DNA of 64,000 bases from Theobroma cacao (lineage: Eukaryota > Streptophyta > Magnoliopsida > Malvales > Malvaceae), in assembly GCF_000208745.1 (NCBI RefSeq), contig NC_030850.1:32976599-33040598 (forward strand), given 5' to 3'. The notes under the pieces were generated by a model. That model was not told the DNA's origin. It searched no databases and saw nothing but the letters and a program-made list of their open reading frames with translations. Numbering within the stretch: position 1 is the first letter of the stretch; every line of letters begins with the position of its first letter. Position numbers and translations under genes: made by a program. This document shows, in pieces, positions 37,001 to 49,975 of the stretch.

Positions 37001-40000
37001 TGTGCTTGCAAGGTATCTTATGTTTCAAGTGACGAAGGTTGCAATCTACTTATGCATTTGTCTTTTTGCTAATTTGATACATATGATCTTGGTTATGTTT
37101 TTTTTTCTTTCCTTTTTGCAGGTTGCACAATCTTTTTTGACAGCCTTACAAAATGATGAGAGGGCAAACTACCAGCTTGATGTCAAGTTTCAAGAATCTT
37201 ACCTAAATAAAGTTGTGTCTCTCTTACAATGCCAATTATCAGAGGGAGCTGTTACTGACAAAGATATGAGCACTGCTGAGGCAGAGAACAAAAGTGCTGA
37301 AGATGGAACCAGTCCTGATGAGATTGAGGAAGGAGAGCTCCCTGACAGTTATGGTGGGTCTTTTAGTTTACTTTTCTACCTTTGTTTTGTTACTTTGCCA
37401 GCCCAACTTGTGACTGATTTGTTAATGATTTTGAAAATTGATTTAACATGCAAAAGTTGAGTATATGAAGCCAGCTTACATGTAAATGGGTTAGACCATA
37501 TTATAGCAACAACAGTGTAGGTCAGATATATTAGTTTAGTTCCTGGATAAGTGATGTGAATGAAATTGCTAGAATCTGTTTCCTTGATGCTCTGATTCTC
37601 TTATTCATTGCTTGTCGCTTGTGGGGCACTTGAAGAGAAGTTATCTTTGCTAGTTAACTTTGCATGTATGCTTTTGGGTAACTCTAAGTAAACGACCAAC
37701 ATGTATTGCTGGCTTGCTTTTGCTGTGTTCTTTGTCTTACTTTTTGGCATAAATATTCTGGTGTAAATAATTTTGTTATCTAATATATTTGTAAAGAATG
37801 ATTTTTAAAATATTCTGGTGTACCTTTTTTGCATAGTTGTCTCTGGTGGAGAGCACGTGGATGTGATCATTGGAGCGGCTGTTGCAGATGGAAAAGTGAC
37901 CCCGAAAGTACAGTCATTGATTAAAATACTTCTCAAATATCAACACACAGAGGATTTTCGTGCAATCATCTTTGTTGAGCGAGTTGTGGCTGCTTTAGTC
38001 CTTCCTAAGGTTAGAAGGAATAACATGGTTTATTATGTTAAATGATAGATTTACAGCCCCTTGCAATTTCCTAATAATGCTATTTTAAATTTTTTGTGAA
38101 TAGGTTTTTGCAGAGCTTCCATCTCTGAATTTTATTAGGTGTGCAAGTTTGATTGGGCACAACAACAGCCAAGAAATGCGAACTGGACAAATGCAAGACA
38201 CAATTGCTAAATTCCGAGATGGTCGTGTATGTCCAAATTCTGTTTTCCTATCTTAAGCTGTTCAAGATCTGAATCATGCCATTGTAGACATTTGATAAAT
38301 ACTTTTACTTTCCATTGTAGGTGACATTGTTAGTTGCAACTAGTGTTGCTGAGGAAGGATTGGATATTCGGCAATGCAATGTTGTAATTCGTTTTGATCT
38401 TGCAAAAACTGTTTTGGCATACATTCAGTCTAGGGGTCGTGCAAGGAAGCCTGGGTCAGATTACATCTTGATGATTGAGAGGTGTTTATGTTGGGTGTGG
38501 TTCATTTAGACATTTTCTTTCCACCAGCAGTTACCCAGACAAACTCATATTTTCATATTGTCTACAGAGGAAATCTATCTCATGCTGCATTCCTAAAGAA
38601 TGCACGGAATAGTGAGGAGACCTTGCGGAAAGAAGCAATTGAGAGAACTGACCTTAGTCATCTGAAGGATACTTCAAGGTTGATTTCGGTGGATATGGTA
38701 CCAGGTACAGTGTACCAGGTTGAATCAACTGGTGCTATTGTGAGCTTAAATTCTGCTGTTGGACTCATCCATTTTTACTGCTCTCAGCTTCCTAGTGACA
38801 GGTACTGTACTCATTATAAGGTATTGACATTTGCTGTTATTCTATTGAGGTTCAGTCTTTTGCTAAGTTGCCCTTACCTTTGTTTTTTAGATATTCAATA
38901 CTTCGGCCTGAGTTTATTATGGAGAAGCATGAGAAGCCAGGAGGTCCAACCGAATATTCTTGCAAGCTTCAACTCCCCTGCAATGCACCGTTTGAAGAGC
39001 TTGAGGGTCCCATATGCAGTTCAATGCGTCTTGCCCAGCAGGCATGCTATCTTGTCACTATGTCTTCATCAAACTTATATTCAAGAATATTATCATGTTG
39101 GTAAACATTTGTAACTTTGTAGGCTGTATGTTTGGCTGCTTGCAAGAAGCTCCATGAGATGGGAGCATTTACTGATATGCTTTTGCCAGACAAAGGAAGT
39201 GGGGAAGAAGCTGAGAAGGTTGACCAGAATGATGAAAGAGACCCACTTCCTGGAACTGCTAGGCATAGAGAGTTCTATCCGGAAGGTGTAGCAAATATAC
39301 TCCAGGTTAGTGTTCTCCATGGATTTGACTTCCCGTCTATGTACTATGGGAAACTAGCAGATGCAACTTTTAGCTCATTTGCAATCTATTGGATGCCATT
39401 TTTAACTGTTTCTTTTCTGTTTTTTAAAGATATAGTAGTGCATGTGTCCATCTTTATATTTGCAACCACCATGATGCTGGTGACTTTTAATTTCTCCACT
39501 GCAATCTGCTCAGCTCCTTGTTTTTATAATTTGACCAAGTTTTCCTTTGTGTTGTTGGTAACAATGACATTCTTTTCAATGCTTATCTGGACATCAAAGT
39601 TGAAATTGCCTTTTTTGGGAAGGAAGTAGACTTACTTATCTGCAACTTGTAACTCTTCAAATCACTTGAATAAAGAACTATACGGTTTGGTTTTAAAAAT
39701 CAAGGAATAAATGGCAAAGTTTCATTTAAATTTTCGAATACTTGTACATTACATACATCATACATGGCTGATGAAAGTTTGAAATTTTCATAAACTGAAA
39801 AAGCTTTCCATCACAATGTGACTCATAACTTTCATAATTTATATTAAGGGTTTAAAAAAATTTCACAATACCAAAACCATGAAAACATTGTTACTGTGAG
39901 TGATACCATTTTTGATTAAATACTTTGGATAAATTGTATTTCTTTCTAATATTCATTTTGTGTTGCATATGTCATGCATCACTTTACTTGGTGTCCTTAA

Positions 40001-43000
40001 TGGTTTTCTGTTATGCTTTCTGGTCCACAGGGAGAATGGATTTTATCTGGAAGAGATGGCACTGAGGACTCCAAAATACTTCATCTGTACATGTATACTA
40101 TCAAATGTGTAAATAGTGGCTCTTCAAAAGATCCATTCTTAAATAAAGTCTCAGATTTTGCAGTACTTTTTGGCAAAGAGCTGGATGCAGAGGTACTTTC
40201 TTTTATTTTTATTCTAGCATTAAGGTGCAGTTGGTAAGTAAGATTTAATTTAATCACATTTGTTACCAACAGGTGTTATCGATGTCGGTGGATCTATTTA
40301 TCGCTCGAGCCATGATAACAAAGGCATCTCTTGTCTTCAGGGGATCGATAGATATTACTGAAAGTCAGGTGAGTTGCTGTTTAAATATATGGATGATTAC
40401 AATTTGAGTTTTTTGCTATTCATACTTCAGACTATGCTTATGATATAACTCCAAATTTGGCTTTATGTGCAGCTGGCATCCCTTAAAAGTTTTCACGTAA
40501 GATTGATGAGCATTGTACTGGACGTGGATGTTGATCCTTCTACCACTCCTTGGGATCCTGCCAAGGCATATTTGTTTGTCCCCGTGGTTGGCGATAAGTT
40601 TGTAGATCCTGTAAAAGAGATTGACTGGGATTTGGTTGATAATATAATCACAACAGATGCATGGAGCAATCCCCTTCAGAGAGCAAGGCCAGATGTTTAC
40701 CTTGGCACTAATGAGAGAACGCTCGGTGGTGACAGAAGGGAGTATGGATTTGGGAAATTGCGTCATGGCATAGCCTTTGGGCACAAACCCCATCCTACTT
40801 ATGGTATCAGAGGAGCTGTAGCCCCATTTGATGTTGTGAAAGCTACTGGGGTGGTTCCTACTCGAGATGTGATTGAGGTACAAGAAGGGGATTTGACCAA
40901 AGGCAAATTGATTATGGCTGATGGTTTCTTACATGCAGAAGATCTTGTTGGAAAAATAGTAACAGCTGCTCATTCAGGGAAGAGGTTTTATGTAGATTCA
41001 ATTCGCTATGACATGACAGCAGAGACCTCATTTCCAAGGAAAGAGGGCTATCTTGGTCCTCTGGAGTACAGCTCATATGCCGATTACTATAAGCAGAAGT
41101 ATGAATTGGATATTTCTTACCTTTTTAATTCCTGTTTTATTCCCTCCGCTTTTTTAAAATTAAAAGTTACAATTGGCTGCTTAGTAATTGCTTCTTTCTA
41201 ATGGATGGGATAAGCCTTAATGCACCATAGTTGTTGTGCGTGAAGAAAAGAAAAGCATATCCTACTCTGTGAAGGACATGGTTGACTATTTTTGGGTGCA
41301 TAATATGTGAGCTTTTGTCACATTTCTACCTGATAGTAGTTGATGTTCTTACAGATCAAAGATGCTTTTTGTTTCTTCTTGCACAACAAAGGGTGCATTA
41401 GGCTATTGCGTCCTCTGTATATTACTATCAGGTATGGTGTTGAGTTGAGACACAAGCAACAATCTTTAATAAGAGGTCGTGGTGTTTCATATTGCAAGAA
41501 TCTCTTATCTCCTCGATTTGAGCACTTAGAAGGTATATTTAGAAAATGCTCCTTGTCTCTAACATTAGTTTGGCATCTCTTATGGTCCTTTTAGTGCCAA
41601 ATTGAATGTCTTTATCATATGAAGGTGAATCTGAGGAGGCTCTTGACAAAACATACTATGTGTTTCTGCCTCCGGAGCTGTGTTTTGTTCATCCACTTTC
41701 TGGATCACTTGTTAGAGGTGCCCAGAGGTTACCCTCTATAATGAGGAGGGTTGAAAGCATGCTTCTGGCAGTTCAACTTAAGCGTATAATACAATTTTCA
41801 GTCCCTGCTTCAAAGGTGTGATATAATTCACAGGCTGATCAATTTCAAATCAATTTCAAGCAGCTTTAGATGATCACTAATTGTTGTCTTTCTTTTATAT
41901 GTACAGATTTTGGAAGCTTTGACTGCTGCCTCCTGCCAGGAGACATTTTGCTATGAAAGGGCAGAGCTTCTGGGAGATGCTTACTTGAAATGGGTTGTTA
42001 GTCGATTTTTGTTTCTCAAATATCCCCAGAAACATGAAGGTCAACTTACCAGGATGAGACAACTAATGGTGAGTAACATGGTTTTGTATCAGTATGCACT
42101 AAGTAAGGGACTTCAATCATATATCCAAGCAGATCGCTTTGCACCGTCTAGATGGGCTGCTCCTGGGGTATTGCCAGTCTTTGACGAGGATACAAAAGAT
42201 GGAGACACGTCCTTATTTGATCAAGAACAGGCAACTGTTGATGTTATACCAGTAAAAGAACACAGTGATGGGTTTGAAGATGAAGAAATGGAAGATGGTG
42301 AGATTGAGAGTGACTCAAGTTCTTACAGAGTCCTCTCTAGCAAGACCCTAGCAGATGTTGTTGAAGCACTAATCGGAATTTATTACGTTGAAGGTGGGAA
42401 AAATGCAGCTAACCACCTCATGAAATGGATTGGGATTCAGGTGGAGTCTGATCCTGATGAGATGGAATCTATGGTGACGCCATCTAGTGTTCCAGAAAGT
42501 ATACTAAGGAGTGTAAATTTTGATGCCCTAGAAGGTGCGTTGAACATTAAGTTTAAAAACAGGGCCTTGTTGGTAGAAGCTATTACTCATGCTTCACGCC
42601 CATCTTCTGGAGTATCTTGCTACCAGCGTTTGGAGTTTGTTGGTGATGCAGTCTTAGATCATCTTATCACGAGACACTTGTTTTTCACATACACCAATCT
42701 GCCTCCGGGTCGGTTGACTGATTTGCGAGCTGCTGCTGTAAACAATGAAAATTTTGCACGTGTTGCAGTAAAGCACCAGCTGCACGTGCACCTTCGGCAT
42801 GGATCAAGTGCCCTTGAAAAACAGGTTTATTTTCTCATTTCTTAAATTTAGCTTATTAATGTTGGGTGGCAATTTTAACCCATTATGATTTGTCTGTTCT
42901 GTTACATGGGCTGCATGCACGCACTACTATGTTTAGTATTTCTCTTCACCTAGTGATGGCAGTGATTCTGGTTTCTAGGTCACTTTCATGTTTAGTCATT

Positions 43001-44373
43001 TCTTTTTCAGGTTATGTCCAGACTCGTTTTGACTTTAAAAAAAAATTGCCAAGACACAATCCATTTCTGGAGTCATTTTATGTCATTGCTGGGTTAGGCG
43101 GTGTGGGGTGCAGGTCAAGTTTTAGATGGCCACCCTTAATAGTTTTAAACCAAAATTTCATTGTTTATTATCCCCAGTGAAGAAAACCAATTTTGTCATT
43201 TTAATCAGGTTAGTAAAATCTTAATAAAAAAGAAAATTTGTAAAAGATCATAAATAATAGAGTATTGGATGTAATTCGAGACAACTGTTATAATTATGTG
43301 ACAAATGAAGTTATGCTTGATAAATTTAAATTTGTCCATTCTGTTTCATGGATATAATAAGTAGAACAAAAGGACATCATTTGCTTGGTAATAGGGTTTC
43401 TTCTGTCTGTGAATGGGTTGGTTCCTCCTGACTTCATATTTTTGGCTTCTATTTCAGATTCGGGACTTTGTGAAGGAAGTTCAGGATGAGTTATTAAAGC
43501 CAGGATTCAACTCCTTTGGGTTGGGAGATTGCAAAGCTCCAAAAGTCCTTGGAGATATTGTCGAATCCATTGCTGGTGCCATTTTTCTTGACAGTGGACG
43601 AGACACTTCAGTTGTCTGGAGGGTTAGTTTCAGCAAAGGGACAGAGTTATTGTCCCTTAACCCACTCCCTGCTTCCTTTTTTACAGCTATATGAATAAGA
43701 GATCTGATAAGGGAAATTTTGCTCTTGCTTCCAGGTATTTCAACCTCTGTTGCATCCCATGGTCACTCCAGAGACATTGCCAATGCATCCTGTGCGGGAA
43801 CTGCAAGAGCGATGCCAGCAACAAGCTGAAGGCTTGGAATACAAAGCCAGTCGAAGTGGTAATTTGGCCACTGTGGAGGTTTTCATTGATGGTGTCCAGA
43901 TTGGGGTTGCTCAGAACCCTCAAAAGAAGATGGCACAGAAACTAGCTGCCAGGAACGCGCTTGCTGTTTTGAAAGAGAAGGAAACAGCTGAAGCTAAAGA
44001 GAACACTGAGGAGAATGGAAAGAAGAAGAAGAATGGCAACCAGACATTTACCAGACAAACATTGAATGATATCTGCCTGCGTAGAAATTGGCCTATGCCG
44101 TTCTATCGGTAAGAAATTACAATTAGTACATTTTTTCCTCTTGTACTTTGACAATAACAACTTGACATACTGATCTGATGCATTGATATCTTTAGGTGTG
44201 TGAATGAGGGGGGGCCTGCACATGCAAAGAGATTTACCTTTGCTGTTAAGGTGAATACCGCTGACAGGGGGTGGACAGATGAATGCATAGGTGAGCCGAT
44301 GCCTAGTGTTAAGAAAGCCAAAGACTCAGCTGCGGTGCTTCTCTTGGAACTTTTAAACAAATGGTATTCATGA
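34074..44373 (+). CDS. DCL1: Dicer-like 1, nuclear miRNA-processing RNase III
   Basis: Twenty coding exons: 34074-35165, 35265-35378, 36263-36473, 36618-37012, 37122-37353, 37837-38009, 38104-38226, 38321-38481, 38568-38801, 38891-39041, 39123-39305, 40031-40192, 40273-40368, 40473-41098, 41432-41532, 41625-41815, 41907-42824, 43458-43622, 43735-44108 and 44196-44373. Phases agree throughout and give about 1959 residues, slightly longer than Arabidopsis DCL1. Order of domains: an acidic N-terminus and an Arg/Asp-rich basic region; the DExH helicase with GAGKT at about 325-329 and DECH at 431-434; the helicase C domain with QSRGRARK; the Dicer dimerisation domain; PAZ; RNase IIIa ([13 protein letters not shown], about 1432); RNase IIIb ([13 protein letters not shown], about 1655); and two dsRNA-binding domains. 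Both RNase III signatures keep their acidic residues, so an active enzyme is expected. It cuts pri- and pre-miRNA in the nucleus. Intron 10 begins with GC instead of GT. Confidence 0.97.
40181..40282 (+). promoter_or_regulatory. miR162 target site in DCL1 mRNA, split by intron 12
   Basis: Exon 12 ends with CTGGATGCAGAG (40181-40192) and exon 13 begins with GTGTTATCGA (40273-40282). Spliced, they form a site complementary to miR162 with a single-base bulge, as in the known Arabidopsis site at the same exon junction. The site exists only in spliced RNA. Family knowledge: miR162 cleaves DCL1 mRNA and gives feedback on miRNA production. Confidence 0.9.
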
Positions 44374-45225
44374 TAATGATTATTTTGGTATCTAGTTCTA
44401 TTTTTTGACAATTGCCCCTGTTGGTCATGGTATGGTTTTTTATGGGAATGATTATTTCACAATTCACAGTATGGTTTTTGTTGGCCATTAATTCACATTA
44501 TGTTTAGATCAAAGGAAATTTATATAAGCAAATGGATGTCCAATTTGGCAACTATTGATGTCCATATAAGTGTAATAAGGGAAGACCAACACCTTGCTAG
44601 AGGAGATAGAGGAGACATTTGTCCTTTTTTCCTTTCATTCTTATTGGCTATAATCTATTTTCTACTGTAAAAATTGATTGAAATAGATCGACTGAAGTTT
44701 ACACTGCTGTTAAATAAACGTGGAATGAAGTTGCTGTTTTGGATTTAAGGCATATCTTGGAAGTGTAACATTCTAAATGTTTCAGTTGCTTCGAAAACGT
44801 TTTAGAACAAATCCCTTAAATGATTACAGGAAGCAAGTAGGGAAATGCATAGAAGATAAGCATGATTGAAGCTTGTAAAAGAAAAAAGGTAATGACTGGC
44901 ATTGAATATGAATAAAAAAAAAAACAAATCACAAGTATCGTCTGCAAAAATTTAGTAGTAAGCCTGTCGAGCTATCTTAATGCAGTATAGAATTGCTTTG
45001 GAGAAAAAAATTGGGCTGTGATCTGCACAAAGACAAAATCACATGCTAGCATTCCGTTTATCATTTCTCCCCACAAGATGGTTTAATCCAACAAGCAATT
45101 ATAATCATCCGAATAACAAAAAAGCAGTCATTCTTATTCAACTGCTGTTGGTAAGATGTCTTATTTAATATGACGCATTTCCCTCCAAGAATAAATGGAG
45201 AATTGAAGGTCAATAGCTTGTGAGC
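44374..45225. other. Intergenic region between convergent DCL1 and PPA genes
   Basis: Holds the 3' UTRs of two tail-to-tail genes. No additional gene, repeat array or RNA was recognised. The 3' ends are 852 bases apart, so the transcripts may come close or overlap. Confidence 0.5.
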
Positions 45226-47372
45226 CTATCGCCTCAGGGTGTGCATAATGTACTCGGCATAAAGGTCCCTGCACCATAGCAACACAAAAACCTCAGTGAG
45301 GTGGAGATGCCTACGAAAAATGCTGATTAATAATGGGAAACCAAGGATGAAGTAATCAAAAGGGGTTATGTCCATCAGCTTTAGACATAGGAATTCCCTT
45401 TCATGACTGTGTATACCCCTCCTTGGCAATTAAATTTAGAGCTTAGGCTAATGAACTAATAGTTCTTTAGTTAAGGCATACATCGAGTACTGGATTGCTT
45501 CAAATGCTGCAGTTGAAGGTAAAAAGTCATTGACCGCAACCTCCTTGTTCTCGTTTTTCTTGTCTGTGCAATGTTAGGAAACCAGTATTCCTCACTTTGG
45601 GGAACTATTATTTCGATAAACAAACAAAATGCTGAACAAGGAGTTAATTATTTGAGATCGAAAAGGATACAGTCTTCAAAGAAACGGCGGATCTCCGAGA
45701 GACGGTGAGGGGGGAGGTCCTTGATATCAGTGTAATGTTTGTACTCTGGATCATCAGCACAAACTGCAATGATCTTATCATCTTTCTCTCCCTGGGTAAG
45801 AATAATGAAGCAGTTATCACACACTGAAAAGTATAAGTGTCAAAAGTTTAACCTCAAACTTTAAGGAAATACCTGGTCAATCATGGGCATCAGTCCAATG
45901 GCTCTGGCTCGCAGAAAACATCCAGGAAGAACTGGCTCCTATACAAGGGAACAACCTAATCTCAGTACTTGTAGATTGCTGTTAACATTCAGCTCAAAGA
46001 TTCAACAATCAAGTTGTACAAGTAAATTTGGCATAATGCACTTAATGCCAGATACTAAATCTGGGATTTCCTTTGCACCTTGATGAAAAGGCCCTTGCAA
46101 GTAATGAGGGTGATTCAAAACATATAGAAGGAGAAAGGGAAGAGGGCGTGAAAGATATAAGATGCTATTATAGTGACTAAATTAAAAATAGGACACATTA
46201 ACATTTAAGAAACCAAAAACAAAATAAGGTTTCCGATTTGATAAGAAAAGCAAGAAAAAGAAACACATAACATATCAGCAGAACAGCAAAATTTTATTTT
46301 TCAGCATTATAGTCCATCACCATATAAACAGGACATGGATAGAGGAAGATCAGATAGGTATTTCACCTGCATGATAACCAAACAATCCAAGGGATCATTG
46401 TCTTCACATAGTGTTCGAGGGATGAAACCATAGTTGTGAGGATAGACCACTGAAGAATATAAAACCCGATCAACCTGGCATTCATTTAAATAGTAAGAAA
46501 ACATTACAATGAGGACCTGTTTAAGAATTTTCCAGTCCTCAAGTGAATAGTGGTAGATGATCTGGTAAACAGAACAAACTGGAATTGTTTGGAAGAAGGA
46601 AAAAGCCTTGGCCCACGAGATATGTCTCCATCTATAGTAGGTCAGGAACATGTTCTTGGAACCCCTATCTTTTAAAGGATGTAAAATTTTTCATACCTTA
46701 ATCAATCCGGTCTTCTTGTCGAGTTCATATTTGACCTTACTACCTTTTGTTATCTCAACAACCTGTACAGTTGAACAAGGAGTTCAAAAAGCAAATAATA
46801 AGCAGTGGTTGGAGGTTAGATATTGCTGCTTAATATAAGAAACTTTTCTTGTAACCTTGAGATTGTCTCTTGAAAGAGGAAAACTGAAGGAAGTTTAGCT
46901 GAAACTAAGAAAATTGGTGGATGTTGTTGATGTAGTGTAAAATATGCCAATCTCTTGTTTTTCTTTAGCTTCGCAAGTCAAAAAAAAGATTTGCTTATAT
47001 GGGTAATGTCAAAAAATTTGAACCCATAAAAGTTCTATTAACAAGTTCAGCTCCAATATGATTTGTAACAATTGACTTGACAAAGTTAGAAAGAAAACAT
47101 ACACAGTTGAAAACATGTGGAGCTCCAGGTCCTGCAGACAATATTTTGCAACATGGTCAGTTCCCAACCTGATTATTCACTCAGACAATATTAGCTAAAA
47201 ACCACAAATCTGATTATTCACTCATTGGATAGGTACCAATCTCAAGATCATGCCAAGGATGTGCAGCAACTGATCTCCTTGACAAAGATGAAAGAATCCT
47301 CTCATTCAGACGGGGGACTGGTTGACGTGAAGCTTCGACTTCCTTAGCTGCATTTTCATCTGCTTCGCTCAT
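45226..47372 (-). CDS. PPA: Soluble inorganic pyrophosphatase
   Basis: Eight coding exons, minus strand: 47372-47237, 47131-47103, 46762-46697, 46474-46367, 45938-45873, 45791-45671, 45563-45482 and 45268-45226. All junctions are GT-AG and in phase, giving 216 residues, the usual length for plant family I enzymes. The signature DNDPLD (residues 102-107) carries the metal-binding aspartates, preceded by [11 protein letters not shown]. The C-terminus, [11 protein letters not shown], is conserved in the plant family. The enzyme hydrolyses pyrophosphate to two phosphates using magnesium in the cytosol and drives biosynthetic reactions. There is no transit peptide, which agrees with the cytosolic form. 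The start lies right after a likely acceptor (TGGTAAAAG), and a matching leader exon ends at 48311. Arabidopsis PPA1 is likewise the convergent neighbour of DCL1, and PPA3 lies beside the inactive receptor kinase gene. Confidence 0.95.
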
Positions 47373-48395
47373 CTTTTACCAGAAGAAGAATAAATTGCAT
47401 CAACATTCAATCAAATTAGAGGGGCAAGATAAATCAAATTAAAGAACTTTTGGCTGACATATTCTAGGATCTGAATGAATCAAATATTAGAATAGGTATG
47501 GTGATAAAAAGCCCAAACAACAAACTATATATTGTCCCATTGCTGAGTTGATGAATGTCAGGCAATTTACTAATATCAATTGCAAAAATTTGGCAAAACC
47601 AATAGCTAAGAATAACATGACCTTCAAGGGTAAGTCAAATTTCAAGCTTACAGAACTTTCCAACTCTAACAACCTAATATGTGGTTTATGCTTCGACAAT
47701 AAACTAATAATGGACCAACATCTCAATTGTAAACCAACACGATGCCCTCTTAAAAGTCACATAATTTTACTTTCATCATTACACAGCCACCGAAATACAA
47801 AAAGATGTGCAGAGAAAGTGACAAAAATTATCTATTACACATAATGACACAAAAATCTTCTCATCGAAATCAGGCATTGTGGGTGGGAGGCTAAGCTTAT
47901 TGGTAAATTTCAGCAAGTAAAAGACAGTACTTTACAGTACTTTTGATCTGTATTAAGGCCGCTGAACAAGATAAAAAAAAAAAAGCAATTTTCTTAAATA
48001 TTTATTTTTCTGCAATCTTTTTTCTCAACATGGTGAAACTAAAATGTAAAATCCGCAGCTTCTGATGCTTTACATCTATGCCAGGCTAAACCAAAGTCCA
48101 AAGTTTGTTCATGAATCCCAGCAGCAGTAAGATTCAATTAAATCCTAAGGAAAGAACGTGGGTCCTTGCACGTTTAACCCAAAAATGATAAGGCCATGAA
48201 ATATCAGCTGATCATAAAGTGTAAACGTGGGATCTATAAAATCGACAAAACAATAAAGAGAGAGTTTCCATTGTGAACCTAAACAGTGCAGAAAGGTGAA
48301 AGGGACGTACCTTTGTTGTGGGAGAAGAGTGTAGACACAGAAAAAGCTATTGAGTACTAATATAAGAGAGATAGGATGTGTGTAAGCACTGATCC
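47373..48395 (-). other. PPA 5' UTR exon and leader intron (inferred)
   Basis: A good donor (CAACAAAG followed by GTACGT) has its last exon base at 48311, and an acceptor lies directly before the start codon. This implies a leader exon of about 85 bases and an intron of 938 bases (47373-48310). A TATA box on the same strand at 48423-48430 fits a start site near 48395. Short frames within the intron have no domain. Confidence 0.6.
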
Positions 48396-48422
48396 TAAAG
48401 CTGCGTTTGATCTATAGCTGAA

Positions 48423-48430
48423 TATTTATA
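48423..48430 (-). promoter_or_regulatory. TATA box candidate for PPA
   Basis: TATAAATA on the minus strand, about 110 bases upstream of the leader donor at 48311. Confidence 0.5.
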
Positions 48431-48817
48431 CAATGAAGCTTTGAAAGTTTGTTCAAGTCTTCAAGAGAAAGAGAGAAAAGAGGGAGGCCAATGCTTTACG
48501 GCAGTGCCTCGTGTCTACTGTTGAGAAAAAACAGGTTGGTTCAAAGCTTTGCCCACCTCCTCGGCATTACCCCGTTTTCTCTCTGACTAGGCTAGGCTAT
48601 TACTGAATAAATATTTCTAATTTGCAGCCCCTATTTTAGAAACAAAATTAATTGTGTAAGCCAATCAAAATTTTCTCACCTACAAGACAAAAGCCAATGT
48701 AATTCTTTCGGACACCCTTTGTCCAAAAACGAATCATGTCATGCATGCTAATGTTTTTTTAGCTATTGAACTGATGTGACTTGAATGTGGTTGCTGAAAA
48801 TAAGAGCAAGTATAGAA
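48431..48817. other. Upstream flank of PPA
   Basis: Promoter-side DNA between the PPA TATA box and the transposon-like element. No gene recognised. Confidence 0.4.
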
Positions 48818-49975
48818 ACGTTTTGTTCGTAAAATAGATAAAAATAAAATAAAATAATTATTATGTGATAATAAAATAAGATAAAAATAAAATAAAATAA
48901 ATATTACGTAATTTTATATAACGAATGAAATAGAGTAAGAATAATTATTATAACTTATTGTAGTATTTAGTTGATAACAATAACTTTGAAATAAAAAAAA
49001 AAATAGAAAATAAAAAAATAAAAATATCTTTTATTATATATATGATTATTTGTTTTTAGTTTATTTTTAAAATATTAATAATTTTAATATTAATATTTTT
49101 AGTATAATTTAAATATTAATATTTTATTTATAATTTAATATTATTATGATTAAAATATTACTAATTTTTTTATTTTTTATTTATACTCATTAAAAATTTA
49201 ATATATTATTAATTTTAATATATTTTAAAATATTAATATTAATAATATTTAAATTACATATAAAATATTAATATTTTAAATTTTACAAATTATTTTTTTT
49301 CTTTTTTCTTTTTTCTTCTTCATGAGTCGGTTGCCAGAAAGATGATCTATGTAATAAAACGTCCATCTGGGGCATCATGTGGCTAGATCTGACCACTACG
49401 GAACCAAATTAGCGCTTCCCTGCGGCTGGATCTAGTCGTGGAGTATTAGATCCAACTGTGAGATCTGATAAGAAAGCACTAGATTCGATGCTTTCTGTGA
49501 CCAGATCTGACCGTTGAGTGTCAAATCTGATTAGATCTCGATTGAATCTTATCGAAAATGACTAGATTGACATTTTTCGATCATATGCAGTTGTGAAATC
49601 ACCATCGCTGCAGCTGTCGCCGCCATCACCGCCACCAAGTCATCTCCAATGTTGAGTGCTAGTTAGAGAGAGAATGAGGGAGGAAAGAACGTGAGAAGAG
49701 AGAGAAAGAAGAAGAAAAAATAAGAAAAAAAATATTTATAAGTCTAAAGTTGTAATATTTTTAAATTATAAAAGATATTTTAATTTTATCACATTTTAGA
49801 GCTATCTCCTCAATCATGAAATAGCAAAGTTCATGAGGAAACTCAGGTGTAGTAATGCCTGAGTTTTACTTCATTTTAAAAAATAGCTATTTCTTATACC
49901 ATTGTGTACCAAACGGAGATAGAGCAAAAATATAAGAATAGATAAAAAATAATATTTTCTGTACCAAACGTGCAT
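48818..49975. mobile_element. Probable non-autonomous DNA transposon, about 1.15 kb
   Basis: The left end (ACGTTTTGTTCGTAAAATA) and the reverse complement of the right end (GCACGTTTGGTACAGAAAAT) are similar, suggesting imperfect terminal inverted repeats. The outer thirds are extremely A/T-rich. The centre (about 49320-49700) is GC-richer, with repeated AGATCTGA-like words, CGCCGCCATCACCGCC-like triplets and a GA-rich tail. There is no ORF for a transposase. Family and exact ends are uncertain. Confidence 0.5.

Noticed and set aside
41099..41431. Possible intronic miRNA (MIR838-like) in DCL1 intron 14, as known in Arabidopsis
   Set aside because: I looked for a hairpin in this 333 bp intron and saw no convincing long stem, so it is not called.
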